A DNA stretch of 64,000 bases, from contig JAUTDP010000002.1 in the NCBI GenBank assembly GCA_033439795.1, positions 868,001 through 932,000 on the forward strand, given 5' to 3'. Below the pieces are notes generated by a model, which worked only from the letters and a program-made list of their open reading frames with translations, searched no databases and was not told where the DNA came from. Both the position numbers and the translations under genes were made by a program. The DNA is from Sordaria brevicollis (taxonomy: Eukaryota; Ascomycota; Sordariomycetes; Sordariales; Sordariaceae). The stretch's first letter is position 1, and every line of letters begins with the position of its first letter. Of this stretch, positions 14,857 through 25,279 are shown one piece after another.

Positions 14857-15009
14857 GGAGGCGCCCTCTGGGCGGTATTAGCTAATTATCCTTTTAAAGA
14901 TTGGGTACGGGCTACTCCGCTTGCCGTAGTAGTAAGGACCGCGATTAGCGGCCCGATTGGCGGACCGTTTGGCGGTACGATTAGCGGCACGACTAGTAGT
15001 ACCAGTTAA
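14857..15009 (+). other. Short un-RIPed open frame ending in Gly/Ile repeat
   Basis: Composition returns to near normal here. An open frame without an ATG runs from about 14,839 to a TAA at 15,007-15,009, with an in-frame TAA just upstream at 14,836. It reads GGALWAVLANYPFKDWVRAT and then, after a hydrophobic stretch, a degenerate tetrapeptide repeat of the type GPIG/GPFG/GTIS. It may be the 3' end of the dead upstream coding region or a short captured fragment. No function is assigned. Confidence 0.3.
14941..15000 (+). repeat. 12-bp minisatellite, five units
   Basis: Five consecutive 12-bp units starting GCGATTAGCGGC and CCGATTGGCGGA. The units differ by one to several bases, and the last is the most diverged. 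Because the unit length is a multiple of three, the short open frame crossing it encodes a four-residue repeat. Confidence 0.8.
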
Positions 15010-15299
15010 ACTCAGCCACGGGCATTAGCCCCATAACATCAAATAATATATTACATTTATTTAATAATTAATAAACCTCCTCTTTATATATATTAATATT
15101 TTATCCTTTTTAATTTGTATTTATAAAATGAATTTATTATAATGAATAAAAAATAAATAAAACCCCTGCTTATATATATATATTAAATTTCTTCAAAGCA
15201 AGCCCTATAAGGCTTACCTTATTTCTTTAGCCTTTTTTGTTGATTCCAGTGGTGTTTTAAGGCCTACTTATTCAAAAACCGTTTATTACAATCCAAATC

Positions 15300-15430
15300 A
15301 TCATTATTATTATTATTATTCTTATTATTATTCCTTTTCTTATAATTATTATTATTATTATAATCATTATTAATATTATTATAATTATTATTATAATTAT
15401 TATTATATTTATATCTATTATTATATTTTT
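15300..15430. repeat. ATT/TTA microsatellite
   Basis: An interrupted run of ATT/TTA trinucleotides with occasional C interruptions, about 130 bp long, in an AT-rich stretch without coding potential. Confidence 0.8.
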
Positions 15431-15444
15431 AATTTCTTATTATA

Positions 15445-16040
15445 TAGAGTTTATAATACTAAAATTCGGAATACTAATTAGTACTTTTAGTAATACTAGA
15501 GTACTAGAAGTATTAAAAGTACTAAAATAATACTAATTAATACTACTTTAGTACTCTAGTACTATTAAAAGTACTAATTAGTACTATTTTAGTACTACTC
15601 TAGTACTACTCTAGTATTTTAGTACTACTAAAAATACTAATTAGTATTTTCGATTTTAAAATTATTAATATATTATATAATATAAATATATATTATTAAA
15701 AATTAAAAATCGTATATTCCAAATCTTCAATTCAATTTTTGATAATATTTTTCTTAAATTATTTATACCTATATTTATATAACCGTTATTGAAATTTTAA
15801 TTATAAATTAAATAAAAATATTTTTATATAAAGAAAAGTAGTTTTATATATAAATATTTATAAAGAATATATACAAATCGAAAAATATTATAAAATATCG
15901 ATTTTCAAAAATTAGTATTTCTAGTATAGTAAAGTCTAGTACTAGTCTAGTACTAGTACTGGACTAGTCTAGTACTGGGGCAGTACTAGTACTAGTACTA
16001 AAGTCTAGTACTCTAGTACTACTAATTAGTATAGTACTAA
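15445..16040. repeat. AGTACT palindrome clusters
   Basis: Two clusters (about 15,445-15,650 and 15,905-16,040) are packed with AGTACT, ACTAGTAC and ACTAATTAGT palindromes, roughly twenty GTAC cores in all, at irregular spacing. They flank about 250 bp of plain AT-rich sequence. The clusters keep GG and CA dinucleotides (ACTGGACTAG, ACTGGGGCAG), so they are not simply RIP products. The right cluster ends within about 10 bp of the truncated gene fragment starting at 16,046. Confidence 0.7.
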
Positions 16041-16045
16041 TTCCC

Positions 16046-16789
16046 AACCCTGACACATGGCAAATCTCTAGAGAGGTGTTTGAGGCAATTCGAAAACCTG
16101 GGTCACTGCCCAGGTTTTCTTTCTTTGAGCAGGGCTCGCAATTGCATCTTGGATTCCGTTGGTCGTCCTCTCCAGGATCCTATCTTGTGTTCCTTGGCTC
16201 TTCAGTTCAGCATCGCATGGATGATCCGACGGTCACAGTCCCTAAACATCATCAGTTCCGTTGCATCCTGGCCAACCGCGGAGTTCTTTCGGCCACGTGG
16301 AACGCGGACATAATGGAAATCAACCGTGACGTCTTTGGGAGATGGGAAACCTCGCCGACGACGCTGCCCGTGATGATACTGGAGCAATGTGCAACCCACC
16401 TGGATACCTGCATACAGCAAGAAGCCCGAGAGGTCGAGAAATGGCAAGAGGACATTTCTCGACCGGATCTGAAACGTTATACACGACAAAACCTGTACAA
16501 CGTCTACAAAGACGTCACGAATTCGATTCTGACGCTGAAAACTTCATGCCAAAATCTCGTGGAAATTTGCGGCGGGCTGGTATCGCTTATCAATAACGCA
16601 ATTGCCTCCAGGCCCAAACCCGCAAAAGGGGACAAAGGACCGGATAGCCGCCTGGTTGACTTGAAACTTCTACGCGATGGCATCAGGAGAACAAACCTAC
16701 GGCTGAAGATCCAGCTCAACAGAATCCATCACCTCGAGAGTATACACATTCAGGCCACGAAGGCATGGCTGCAGCTAGCCAAATCCTGA
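16046..16789 (+). pseudogene. 5'-truncated paralogue of the 25,280 gene
   Basis: A frame of normal composition is open from the edge of the AGTACT cluster, with no ATG at its head, to a TGA at 16,787-16,789. It is clearly related to the C-terminal two thirds of the protein at 25,280-26,287. Shared features in the same order are ISREVFEAIRKPGS/LRPEQTRRIIEKQGS, GFRWSSSPGSYLVFLG/AFRWTTMPGSYLMFMG, the LEQCATHLD/LELCVAHLD helix and a long amphipathic helical tail. The N-terminal ~130 residues of the family are missing, so this looks like a gene beheaded by the AT-rich material to its left. An internal GTG (16,076) could start a 237-residue product, but nothing supports its use. The family is unknown to me. 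No signal peptide or membrane segment is visible. Confidence 0.7.
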
Positions 16790-17288
16790 GTATGGATTCA
16801 TGTTACTAATGCTAGACAAGCAATGAAGAGAAGGAACATGCGGCTTATTGCGAGAATCAACTGGGTATTGGGGCATTCTATCTTCGAATCAGAAGCGATA
16901 GTGTACATAAAGGAGGTTAGAATTCAAAGCTCAACTCTGATCCATACAGACCGGCTGCTGTCGACGGGGGGCGGTATGGGCCTCAAGCTGTGCAGTGTTG
17001 TAGACAAAGCGGACCGGTGACTACAGGCCCATAACAAGAGAAATAAACACACTGACAGAGTGATACGTACGCAAACTACATATACTCTTCCTTTCCAAAC
17101 CCTATAGATGGGGACGAATGTAGAACTTGCCTCGGGAGCGTCAATACCTCATGTTCACTTTCCTAAAAGGGACTTTCATTCCCATTACTTCCAGTCCCTT
17201 CATTTGGTGTCAGATGTTGAAGCCATTCCCACGTCTTGGCATAGTGGATACCATCCCTACTACATGGACATGGGTGTCCTGCCTAGAA
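16790..17288. other. Intergenic, no gene seen
   Basis: Normal-composition sequence between the truncated fragment and the copia insertion. Several short overlapping open frames exist on both strands, but none has a recognisable domain. Before the copia insertion this DNA was contiguous with position 24,194. Confidence 0.5.
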
Positions 17289-17293
17289 GCAAG

Positions 17294-17465
17294 TATAATA
17301 ATAGCGGTAATATTGGGGCAGCAAAGGAGGCTTAATTGTATATAATTGTGTAAAATTCTACAGACGTACAGATCTCTAATCACTATAAAATCCCTCAAAC
17401 TCCAGACTTCGGTTATAATCACGTACACTCTATCCTCCCAAAATAGGCCACCCAATATTATAATA
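17294..17465 (-). repeat. Left (3') LTR of copia 1
   Basis: 172 bp, aligned end to end with the right LTR. It begins TATAATAATAGCGG, where the canonical TG has become TA, and ends in TAATA where the partner has TGACA. Apart from a 1-bp indel the differences I compared are transitions, as RIP would produce. Confidence 0.9.
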
Positions 17466-17480
17466 CACCCCCTTAAATTT
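17466..17480 (-). other. Polypurine tract of copia 1
   Basis: On the minus strand AAATTTAAGGGGGTG lies directly upstream of the 3' LTR, the expected place for plus-strand DNA priming. It fixes the element's orientation independently of the reverse transcriptase reading. Confidence 0.7.
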
Positions 17481-20400
17481 AGGCTACAAATTAACGCTAA
17501 ATTTACTTAAAAATACCCTACAATCTATTTACCTCCCAAAATTTTATACTTCTATAACCAAATTATTATAATAATAATTCTAAAGTCCTTATTTATTATA
17601 TTAGTATTTAAATAAATTGTAAAGTCTATCTACCAATTTATTTATAATTTCCTCCTTATTTATTTCCTCCTAAAAACCTTTATCCTCCTTCTCCGAATTT
17701 ATTTCTTTAAATATCCTTATTACAATAAATATATTAATAATTTCTTATAATTTCGTTAAAAGGCGTTAAAATTTAATAAACCCTAATTATATTATTGAAA
17801 TAACGTAGTCCGTAAGCCTAAAACTCTTTATAAGGTTATTTATAATTTACTCTTTAATAAGGATATAAATAACGTCGATAAAATTTTTTTCCTATATTTA
17901 ATGTAATTAATATTTATATACATTAATATATTTTAATTTAATTATTAATTATATACCCTCCTTAATTATAAATTGAATCTTTTATTTATTATTATATTTT
18001 ATAGGCGTAATTTATTAATTTAAACTTATAGTTAATTTATTTAAAAGACGGCGAGCGTAAATAGCTTTTTTAGCGCTTTAATTAAAGGATAATAATTCTA
18101 CTTCTATAAAAGAGGTAATTATGATATTTTATTTATTAATATATTAATTGACCGTTACGCTTAATAGCTTTAATATAAACGTTTAAAAACTTTTATAATT
18201 AAAAGAATTATTTATAAAAGAGGAATTAATTATTATATAAAAATCCTATTTATTAAATTTATTTAATTAAAAAACGTAGTTTTAAATCGATAATAAATAA
18301 AAGAAGATTCGATTCATAATTTTATAATATATTAAATTAGGGTTAAAATTGAACCGAACGAATTTAAAAATAGGGAAAATAATATTTAAGCGCGTAGTAA
18401 TAGCAATATAAAGGATAGAGCCGATTTTAATTTAGTAGGTTATAATTTTATAAAATAATACTTTATTTTCGTAAAGTATTAATTCTTCTTTAATTATAGA
18501 AGTTTAGAAGAATTTCTTCGTCCCTTTAACCTTTTTTATAATTTTTTTAATATATTCGTACTAAAATAACCAAATTAACCGTTTCTTATAGTTACGAATA
18601 ATTTTAATTCCTAAAAACTATTTTAATTCCTCTCTGTTAATAAATTTATACTTCTTTTATAGGGCAACGATTATTCCCTTAATTATAGTAACCTCTTTAT
18701 TTTTATTTAAATAAATAATAATAATATTATTGATATAAAGGAATAAAAAAACGTTATCCTTACGTAAAATATTAAATTTAGAAGGGATAGAGGATATATT
18801 TATAGTTATAAAAATTTTAATAAATTCCTATTATTATAAGAGAAGTAATTTCTATAAATTATATAGCGCTCGAAGTAAACGGATTATTTAACTTTTCTTT
18901 TAATATTTAAAAAGAGTTTGTATATATATTAATTTATTTAATAAAGTATTAATAAAAATATTTTTTATATTGTACTAAATTAAATCGAAAGTTGAAATAC
19001 GTAATAATAATTATAAAAATGTAGAACGATTTAATTACTAATATAATTGCGTAGGTTTTTTAAATCCTATCCTTAATTTATTAATTTCTTTTTACTATTA
19101 ATCGAACCTTATACTTTTAAAACTTACTATTTTAATCAAATTTATAAACGTAAATTTATTATAATTTTAGAACCTCCTTACTAAATACCTCCCTAATATT
19201 TATTTACTCTTAAAATTTTATTTTATAATATTTTATTAAATATTCCTTCTCGGTAATAATAAATAATTCCCTTATAGGGTATAAGGAGAATTTATAATAA
19301 TAATTTAAGAATAATAAAAAATTTAATTAATAAAAGGTTTTTAATAAACTTTATTTTTATAAATAATTAACTTTCTCCTTTATTAATTTTAATTTAAAAT
19401 TATAGTTAGAATCGATTTCGATTCCTTTTTTTCGTATTTCTTCTAAAAACGTTTAATTTACGATTATATCTCCCTAAAGATTTATAGGATAGTTTTTCCG
19501 CCCGGTAAGGAATAATACTACCTAATTGAAATATTAATTTATAATTAGCTATAAATCCTTATTAGATTTCGAAAAACCGTTAATTAAAAAGGAAGCTAAT
19601 ATATTATTTAGAGTTAGGGACGTTAAATAATATCCTTTATCCTCTAAATTTATTATTATATTTTAGAAATTTAATAATAATTACGAAAGTGAAGGTTTTT
19701 TTAAAAATTCCGATTAAATTTCTAACTCTATTTTAAATACCGTTAGGGATTAATTCAATAATATTAAAATAACCTCTAACTCTTATATTTATAATAAAGA
19801 TTAACCTATTTATATTTACTTTTAATATTAATCCCCTAATACTTCTTTTTTTCTACCCTTTTTTAAGGTATTAATCGCATTATTCGCGTCGGTCGGAAAA
19901 CCTAAAATAATAAAATTAGGCGTTAAATCTTTAAAGGTTAATAGTAGTTCGAAGATATTTATTTCGGTAATATTTATATTATAAAAAATTTTTAATTATA
20001 TAATTAATTCATTAAAGGAAACCTTTAAGGATTTATAAAATTTCTATATATTATTAGTAAATATTTCGTCCTTATTAAATACGACGTTTCGTATTACAAT
20101 AATTGAATTAATATATAGGTTCTAAATCCGGTATTAATTTAAAGATTAATAATTAATTAAATACCTAATTTACATTTACTCTTTAAATTTCCTAATTTTA
20201 TTTTTATTATTTATAATATTGGCCGTAAAAGCGAAGGCTTTATAATTATAAATTTTTAATATATAATTATTAGGGAGGGATCCGTTAGAAGAATTTTACT
20301 ATTTTTAAGATTAAAATAAATTTCGAGCTTCTTTTTAAAAGATTTTTAATAATATTTTACTTTAAGTATTAAATTATATAAATATACTATTATATATATT

Positions 20401-21912
20401 ATTTTTAACTATAAAACTTCCGGCAAATTCGTATTAATATATATTAATATTGCCTTTATATTAATTATACCTTTAAACGCTTTATATTTTTATTTTACGC
20501 TTATATATAAAAGGCGGAAGGTTTGATAAATATATTGTAATAAGTTAATTAAATTATAATTTTATAATTATTAGTTATTTTATTATCGTATTTAACTACC
20601 CGAAGAATAATATTATACCAAATCTATAGGCCTATAAAAAAATTTTAGAAATTAATTAAAATAATATTAATTTTTCGGCTATTTAAATAATAAAACCAAA
20701 TATATTTAAATTATTGATTTATAATTACTATTAAATTTAAATATTCCCTACTCCGCATTTTAATTTTAATATAAGAGAAGAAGTTAATAGCGAATTATAA
20801 TTTTAAATTTTTAAAATAATTACAAAGTTCTTTACGTACTTAGTGCTTTAATTTAATTAAAGTATATAAATTATAATATATTATATCCGGCCCCTTAAAG
20901 TGGACCTTATAAATTTATTTAATAAATTTTACAAACGTATTTAATTTTAGGTAATTAAATTGAAAATATTAACGAAGGGTTTCGCCTTCCTATAACCTCC
21001 GTTAAAAATAATTAAAAGTACGTATTGTAAAAGAAGATTCGTTAACGTTATTTAAAATTAAGGGGACGTATTCTAAAATAAATTTTGTATATATAGAATA
21101 AATATAGTAAATTAATAAATTTATAAAATTAGAACGAAGGTAACCGTTTTTATAATTTTAATAACTATAATTATTTTCGAATTATTTTTAAAGAAATAAA
21201 ATTATACACTATATTTAATATTAATATAACGTTAGGGAGGATTAATTCCCTTATCCTATTATTATTCTAAACCTTAATAATAATATTTTTATATCTTTTA
21301 ATAGTAGTTTAATTACTCTTAATTTATATATAATTATTAATATTTATAGGGGTAAGGTTTTTAAAGCGATTAACTTTATTAAAAATATAGATTATTGTAT
21401 TTAAATCGAAAATTATAGAATTTTTTAATAGGTATACGGTATAGGAATTTATAGGTATTAAAAAATTATTTTTACTTATTAAACGATTATAGAATTATTT
21501 TTAAATAAATTTATTATCTTTTTATTTACGCAATTAAATAATAATATTTTTAAACTTCTTATCTTTTTTTATATTCGTTAAAGTACGCTTTTCAATCTTT
21601 TTATTCTCGATTTATCCTTCGAACGTAATTTAAGGGCGTATATAATAATATTTATTAACGTTATAGCCCTATTAATTATAGAATTTATAAATATTATAGC
21701 GGGTTTTACGTACTTATTAGGACGGGGAGGAGGTTTTTCTTATATTAATTAATTTAAAAGAGGGTTTTTTATTATTATTATCATTTATTAGAATTATAAC
21801 CTCTTACTATCCTTTTCTAATATCCGTATTAAAGTATTAATTATTTTTATTAAAAGTATTCTTTATAATAGGTTTTCCGCTTAATATAGCCGTAAATATT
21901 ATATTTTTTAAT

Positions 21913-22333
21913 GAGAAACTCTAACGGGCCCGTGGTGTTTCTCTATCGGGCCCGTTATCCAAATCTTATATCTTAAAAAAGTAGCAAGTATTAAAGTTTT
22001 CCGAAAAAAATAAACTTCATATGATTTTTTCTTATTTTTTTCTCTATACCCCAAACCCTAAACCATTCTTATACGAGTACCTAAGGCCGAGATATAGATT
22101 ATTACTCCAAATACTTCTTATATAACTTCTATTTTATAGAATTCGGGCGAATAATAGTCTTTATGATTCTTTTCTAGCTTTGGTAGATATACCGGCTTGT
22201 AGAGAAAAAAATCACAAAAAATATGGTATTATTTTTGAAATAGTAGCCCGCCTTCAAAGTTAAAAACTTTAGGGATTTAAGATTTGGATAACGGGCCCGA
22301 TAGAGAAACATAACGGGCCCGTTAGAGTCGCTC
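21913..22333. mobile_element. 421-bp MITE with 8-bp TSD, not RIPed
   Basis: Inverted termini of about 55 bp (GAGAAACTCTAACGGGCCCG on the left, GAGCGACTCTAACGGGCCCG on the right arm) each contain two GGGCCCG palindromes. The 8-bp duplication TTTTTAAT sits at 21,905-21,912 and 22,334-22,341. There is no coding capacity. The body keeps CpA and TpG although its host copia is heavily RIPed, and the duplicated target is itself AT-only, so insertion probably followed RIP of the host. The 8-bp duplication suits a hAT or Mutator source. No autonomous partner is in the window. Confidence 0.85.
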
Positions 22334-23099
22334 TTTTTAATAAGGGGGTTAGTTAGCCCTTTATTTAAATAGGATTTATTATTACTATTTTACGAAAATC
22401 TTTAGTAATAATTTAAAAATTTATATTTATATAATTATTTTTTATAACCTCTTTATTATATTATAATTAATACGAATTTATTTAAATAGAATAAAAATTT
22501 CCTTTAATAACGAAATGAAACTTAATAAATGAAATATTAGGATTTATAATTTTAAAGATATTATACGCTTTATATAAGGCTATAGCTTATTCTTATTAAA
22601 ACGATTAAATTATTTAATTATAATTAACGTAATTAAGGCGTAAAATAGCGATTAATTAAGCTTTAATTAATTTTTAACTTCTTTATTATTAAAATATACT
22701 ACTTTAATAAAATTATTATACTATTTATAAATTCCAGAATATTTAATAAAATTGATTTCGTAGTATAAATTTCTAATAATTTCTATTATTTATGAATTTA
22801 ATTAAATTTTCTTAGCCCCGAAATCTATAATAATTTTTAACTCGGTACGCTAATCGTTTTTCTCAATTATATAATTGCGATAATTATATTCGTAATAGAA
22901 ATTACTACGTATAGCGGTAATAGAAAATTCTTTAAAACGGGCCTTCTTTTCAATTACGGTTTCTCTTTCGGGTTCTTCGCTTTTATAATCCTTAATATTA
23001 AATTCGACGGGTTTAATAGGCTAAAATTACCAATCTTTAAAATTAATATCATCCTATAATCCTAAATTTTCAATTTAGGAAATAAAAGTATTTTCCTAA

Positions 23100-23906
23100 G
23101 GGACATGCTCGGGACGCAGTGTTATTTTACTCCGTGCGCAGTGTCACTGCGTACGTAGCATTATCTATATAGGCCATACTACGTACGCAGTATCCAAGTA
23201 AATCCCTAACCCTAACTCCAATTTTATTATTATAAATATATAACGTTCACTTTTATACGCTACTATTATAAAATTTATAAATTAACGATTTTTAATAGAA
23301 GATTTTAATTCGTAACGCTATATATTATTTATTATTATTTATAACTTTTTAAATTTTATCGTATTTAATAAATTTCTACTTAAATATATTACTTATATAT
23401 TGATTTTTATTTTAATATATTCACTACTATTAATATTAGTAATAATTTTAATTCTTATTATACTATTAATTAAAAGAGGGATAATTTTAAAATATATAAC
23501 TTTAATAAATTTAAATCTAATTCTTAAAAAAGAGTATTTTATTATTTAACCCTTATTTCGGATTTCCTTCTAAGTAATTACTTTTTATTAATTATAAATC
23601 GAATTCTTATATTTATAATAGGAAATATTACTCTTAAGCCGTATAATAATATAAAGGAGGTATACAATATTTTAATTTTTAGGGCTGGGTTAATAACGTT
23701 ATATTTTTATATATTAACGTATATTATAATGCTTGTAGAAGTATTCCTGGAGAATAGGGTTAATATTCATAGTATTTTAATTATATAAAAATATTAGGGT
23801 TAGGGATTATATAGCACTGCGTACGTAGTATAGTCTGGGTAGATAATGCTACGTACGCAGTGACACTGCGTATTTAGAAACTGACACTGCGTCCCGAGCA
23901 TGTCCC
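23100..23906. mobile_element. 807-bp TIR element with ~105-bp inverted repeats
   Basis: The termini begin GGGACATGCTCGGGACGCAG on both arms and stay complementary for about 105 bp, through ACTGCGTACGTAGCATTATC and ending in a TCCCTAACCCTAA motif on each inner edge. The 8-bp duplication TTTCCTAA is at 23,092-23,099 and 23,907-23,914. The arms retain CpA/TpG, but the ~600-bp middle (about 23,215-23,790) is AT-rich like RIPed DNA and encodes nothing readable. Long arms and the duplication length suggest a Mutator-like non-autonomous element; hAT is the alternative. Confidence 0.8.
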
Positions 23907-24005
23907 TTTCCTAAGTAAGTTAATCCTTTAGCGAATTAAAACGGATATTATTAATCTTTAATGACGATATTATTATTATTATTAGCGTAGTTCGGTCGAA
24001 TCGGT

Positions 24006-24017
24006 GAGACTTTTAAT
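24006..24017 (-). other. Primer-binding site of copia 1, tRNA-half type
   Basis: The plus strand reads GAGACTTTTAAT directly before the LTR's TGT. This matches the anticodon arm of a tRNA-Lys(UUU), with loop CUUUUAA and the sequence stopping at about tRNA position 39. That is the arrangement known for copia-type elements primed by a tRNA cut in the anticodon stem. The tRNA identity is inferred from the loop alone. Confidence 0.5.
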
Positions 24018-24188
24018 TGTAATAATAGCGGTAATATTGGGGTAGTAAAGGAGGCTTAATTATATGTAATTGTATAAGACTCTACAAACGTATAGATCTC
24101 TGGTCACTATAAAATCCTTTAGACTCCAGACCTCGGTTATGGTTACGTGTACTCTGTCCTCCCAGAGTGGGCTACCCAGTATTGTGAC
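24018..24188 (-). repeat. Right (5') LTR of copia 1
   Basis: 171 bp, starting TGTAATAATAGCGG and ending CCCAGTATTGTGACA. It keeps canonical TGT...ACA ends and is less RIPed than the left LTR. It is followed at once by the GCAAG duplication. Confidence 0.9.
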
Positions 24189-24193
24189 AGCAA

Positions 24194-24672
24194 GACGTCG
24201 CCTCCCCCTTCCATATTCTTTGTCTCTTTCTGTTCTTTTCCTCTTTCCATGAAATCATTCCTGAATCTCACCACCGTATTCTCGCCTCCTAGTAATTCTC
24301 CTCCGTACCTTGTGGTTCTTTATTAGATACCGTTTGTTTACTTGAACGACAACAGAATGGTGACGGCAATAGCTGGAGGGACTCAAAGGGAAGATCTTAG
24401 CAAAGTTCCTTCAATTAGACTTAACCATTGTTTGCGAGAAAGCACTAGGTTTGTCTAACTGAATAGTTTGCAAACCTTGCCGTGGACTCTCCTGGAATTT
24501 GCGCAATGTTGGTACCTCTAAGGAGCCCAAGTAACAGCGGTTTGTAAGCCATCAGTCATGAGTTCGAGAATGGAAGCTCAAGGTGACAAGGAATAGCCTA
24601 GAATACACCGGACTTGTTATTAAACACACAATAAATTACAAACTGGTTGGGCGAAGGCTATAAGACTGGACT
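24194..24672. other. Intergenic, upstream of the 25,280 gene
   Basis: Normal-composition sequence with a C/T-rich stretch at about 24,205-24,250, as often seen in fungal promoters. No gene recognised. In the uninterrupted locus it joined position 17,293. Confidence 0.45.
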
Positions 24673-24680
24673 ATAAGAAC

Positions 24681-25092
24681 GAGCTTAACTTGCCGCACCG
24701 GGGTCAATATCCTTATGCACCCTTTTTGACTTCGCGCACCCTTTTTTACATGTAATGAAATTATCGTCGTTTTGAAATGTAAAAAACCGTTCTTAGAACG
24801 AAATGGAAATTCTCACCCAAATCCTTATATGAAGGTCCTATTCAGAAAAGCTCTTTAGGATTATAAAAGAGGTATATACTTTTATTATTTACCGTTAATG
24901 GAAATAAAGTGGTTAGGTATTCAAAAACTATTTATAAGGAGTGGCTATTGCGTTTTAGACTTTCTACTATGAAAGTTTAAAACGTTTGACCAAGGTAATT
25001 TACCATTGAAAAACGAGTGGTCCGTGCACAGGGTGCAAGAAGTCAAAAAAGGGTGCATAAGGACATTGACCCCGGTGCGGCAAGTTAAGCTC
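24681..25092. mobile_element. 412-bp MITE, family B copy 1
   Basis: Imperfect inverted termini of about 60 bp start GAGCTTAACTTGCCGCACCG on both arms. The 8-bp duplication ATAAGAAC is at 24,673-24,680 and 25,093-25,100. A second copy of exactly the same length lies at 63,409-63,820. There is no coding capacity and no RIP signature. It sits about 190 bp upstream of the ATG at 25,280, so it may have landed in the promoter or 5' UTR. Superfamily: hAT or Mutator from the duplication length. Confidence 0.9.
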
Positions 25093-25279
25093 ATAAGAAC
25101 ACTCACATATCGCAGAGTCTTGACCACAGTCTGTTACTCATAGCCATACCTACATGTATTAACTCACAGAGTTGACTCAGGATCATCCACAACTTCTTAT
25201 CAAAGACTCAGAAAGAACAGAGCAGACACTTCTACCTACCATAGTAAATAGCTTCGTGCCCTACCTCCACAAAAACACC

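Larger units (their letters stand above)
17294..24188 (-). mobile_element. Ty1/copia LTR retrotransposon 1, RIPed, with nested insertions
   Basis: Two direct LTRs (17,294-17,465 and 24,018-24,188) are flanked by a 5-bp TSD, GCAAG, at 17,289-17,293 and 24,189-24,193. Orientation is minus: a polypurine tract reading AAGGGGGTG abuts the left LTR and the primer-binding region abuts the right LTR. On the minus strand, copia reverse transcriptase is readable at about 18,400-18,790: FLYINNIII (from YVDD), then FLGIKIIRN and a Tyr-Ile-Lys-Lys-Ile helix. RIP stops interrupt all frames. Gag should lie at about 22,340-24,000 and integrase in the middle. Two DNA elements (21,913-22,333 and 23,100-23,906) inserted later; without them and their duplications it is about 5.65 kb. 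Confidence 0.9.

Noticed and set aside
23195..23215. CCCTAACCCTAA as an internal telomere remnant
   Set aside because: Only about two units, and mirrored at 23,795-23,810, so it belongs to the TIR element rather than to a chromosome end.
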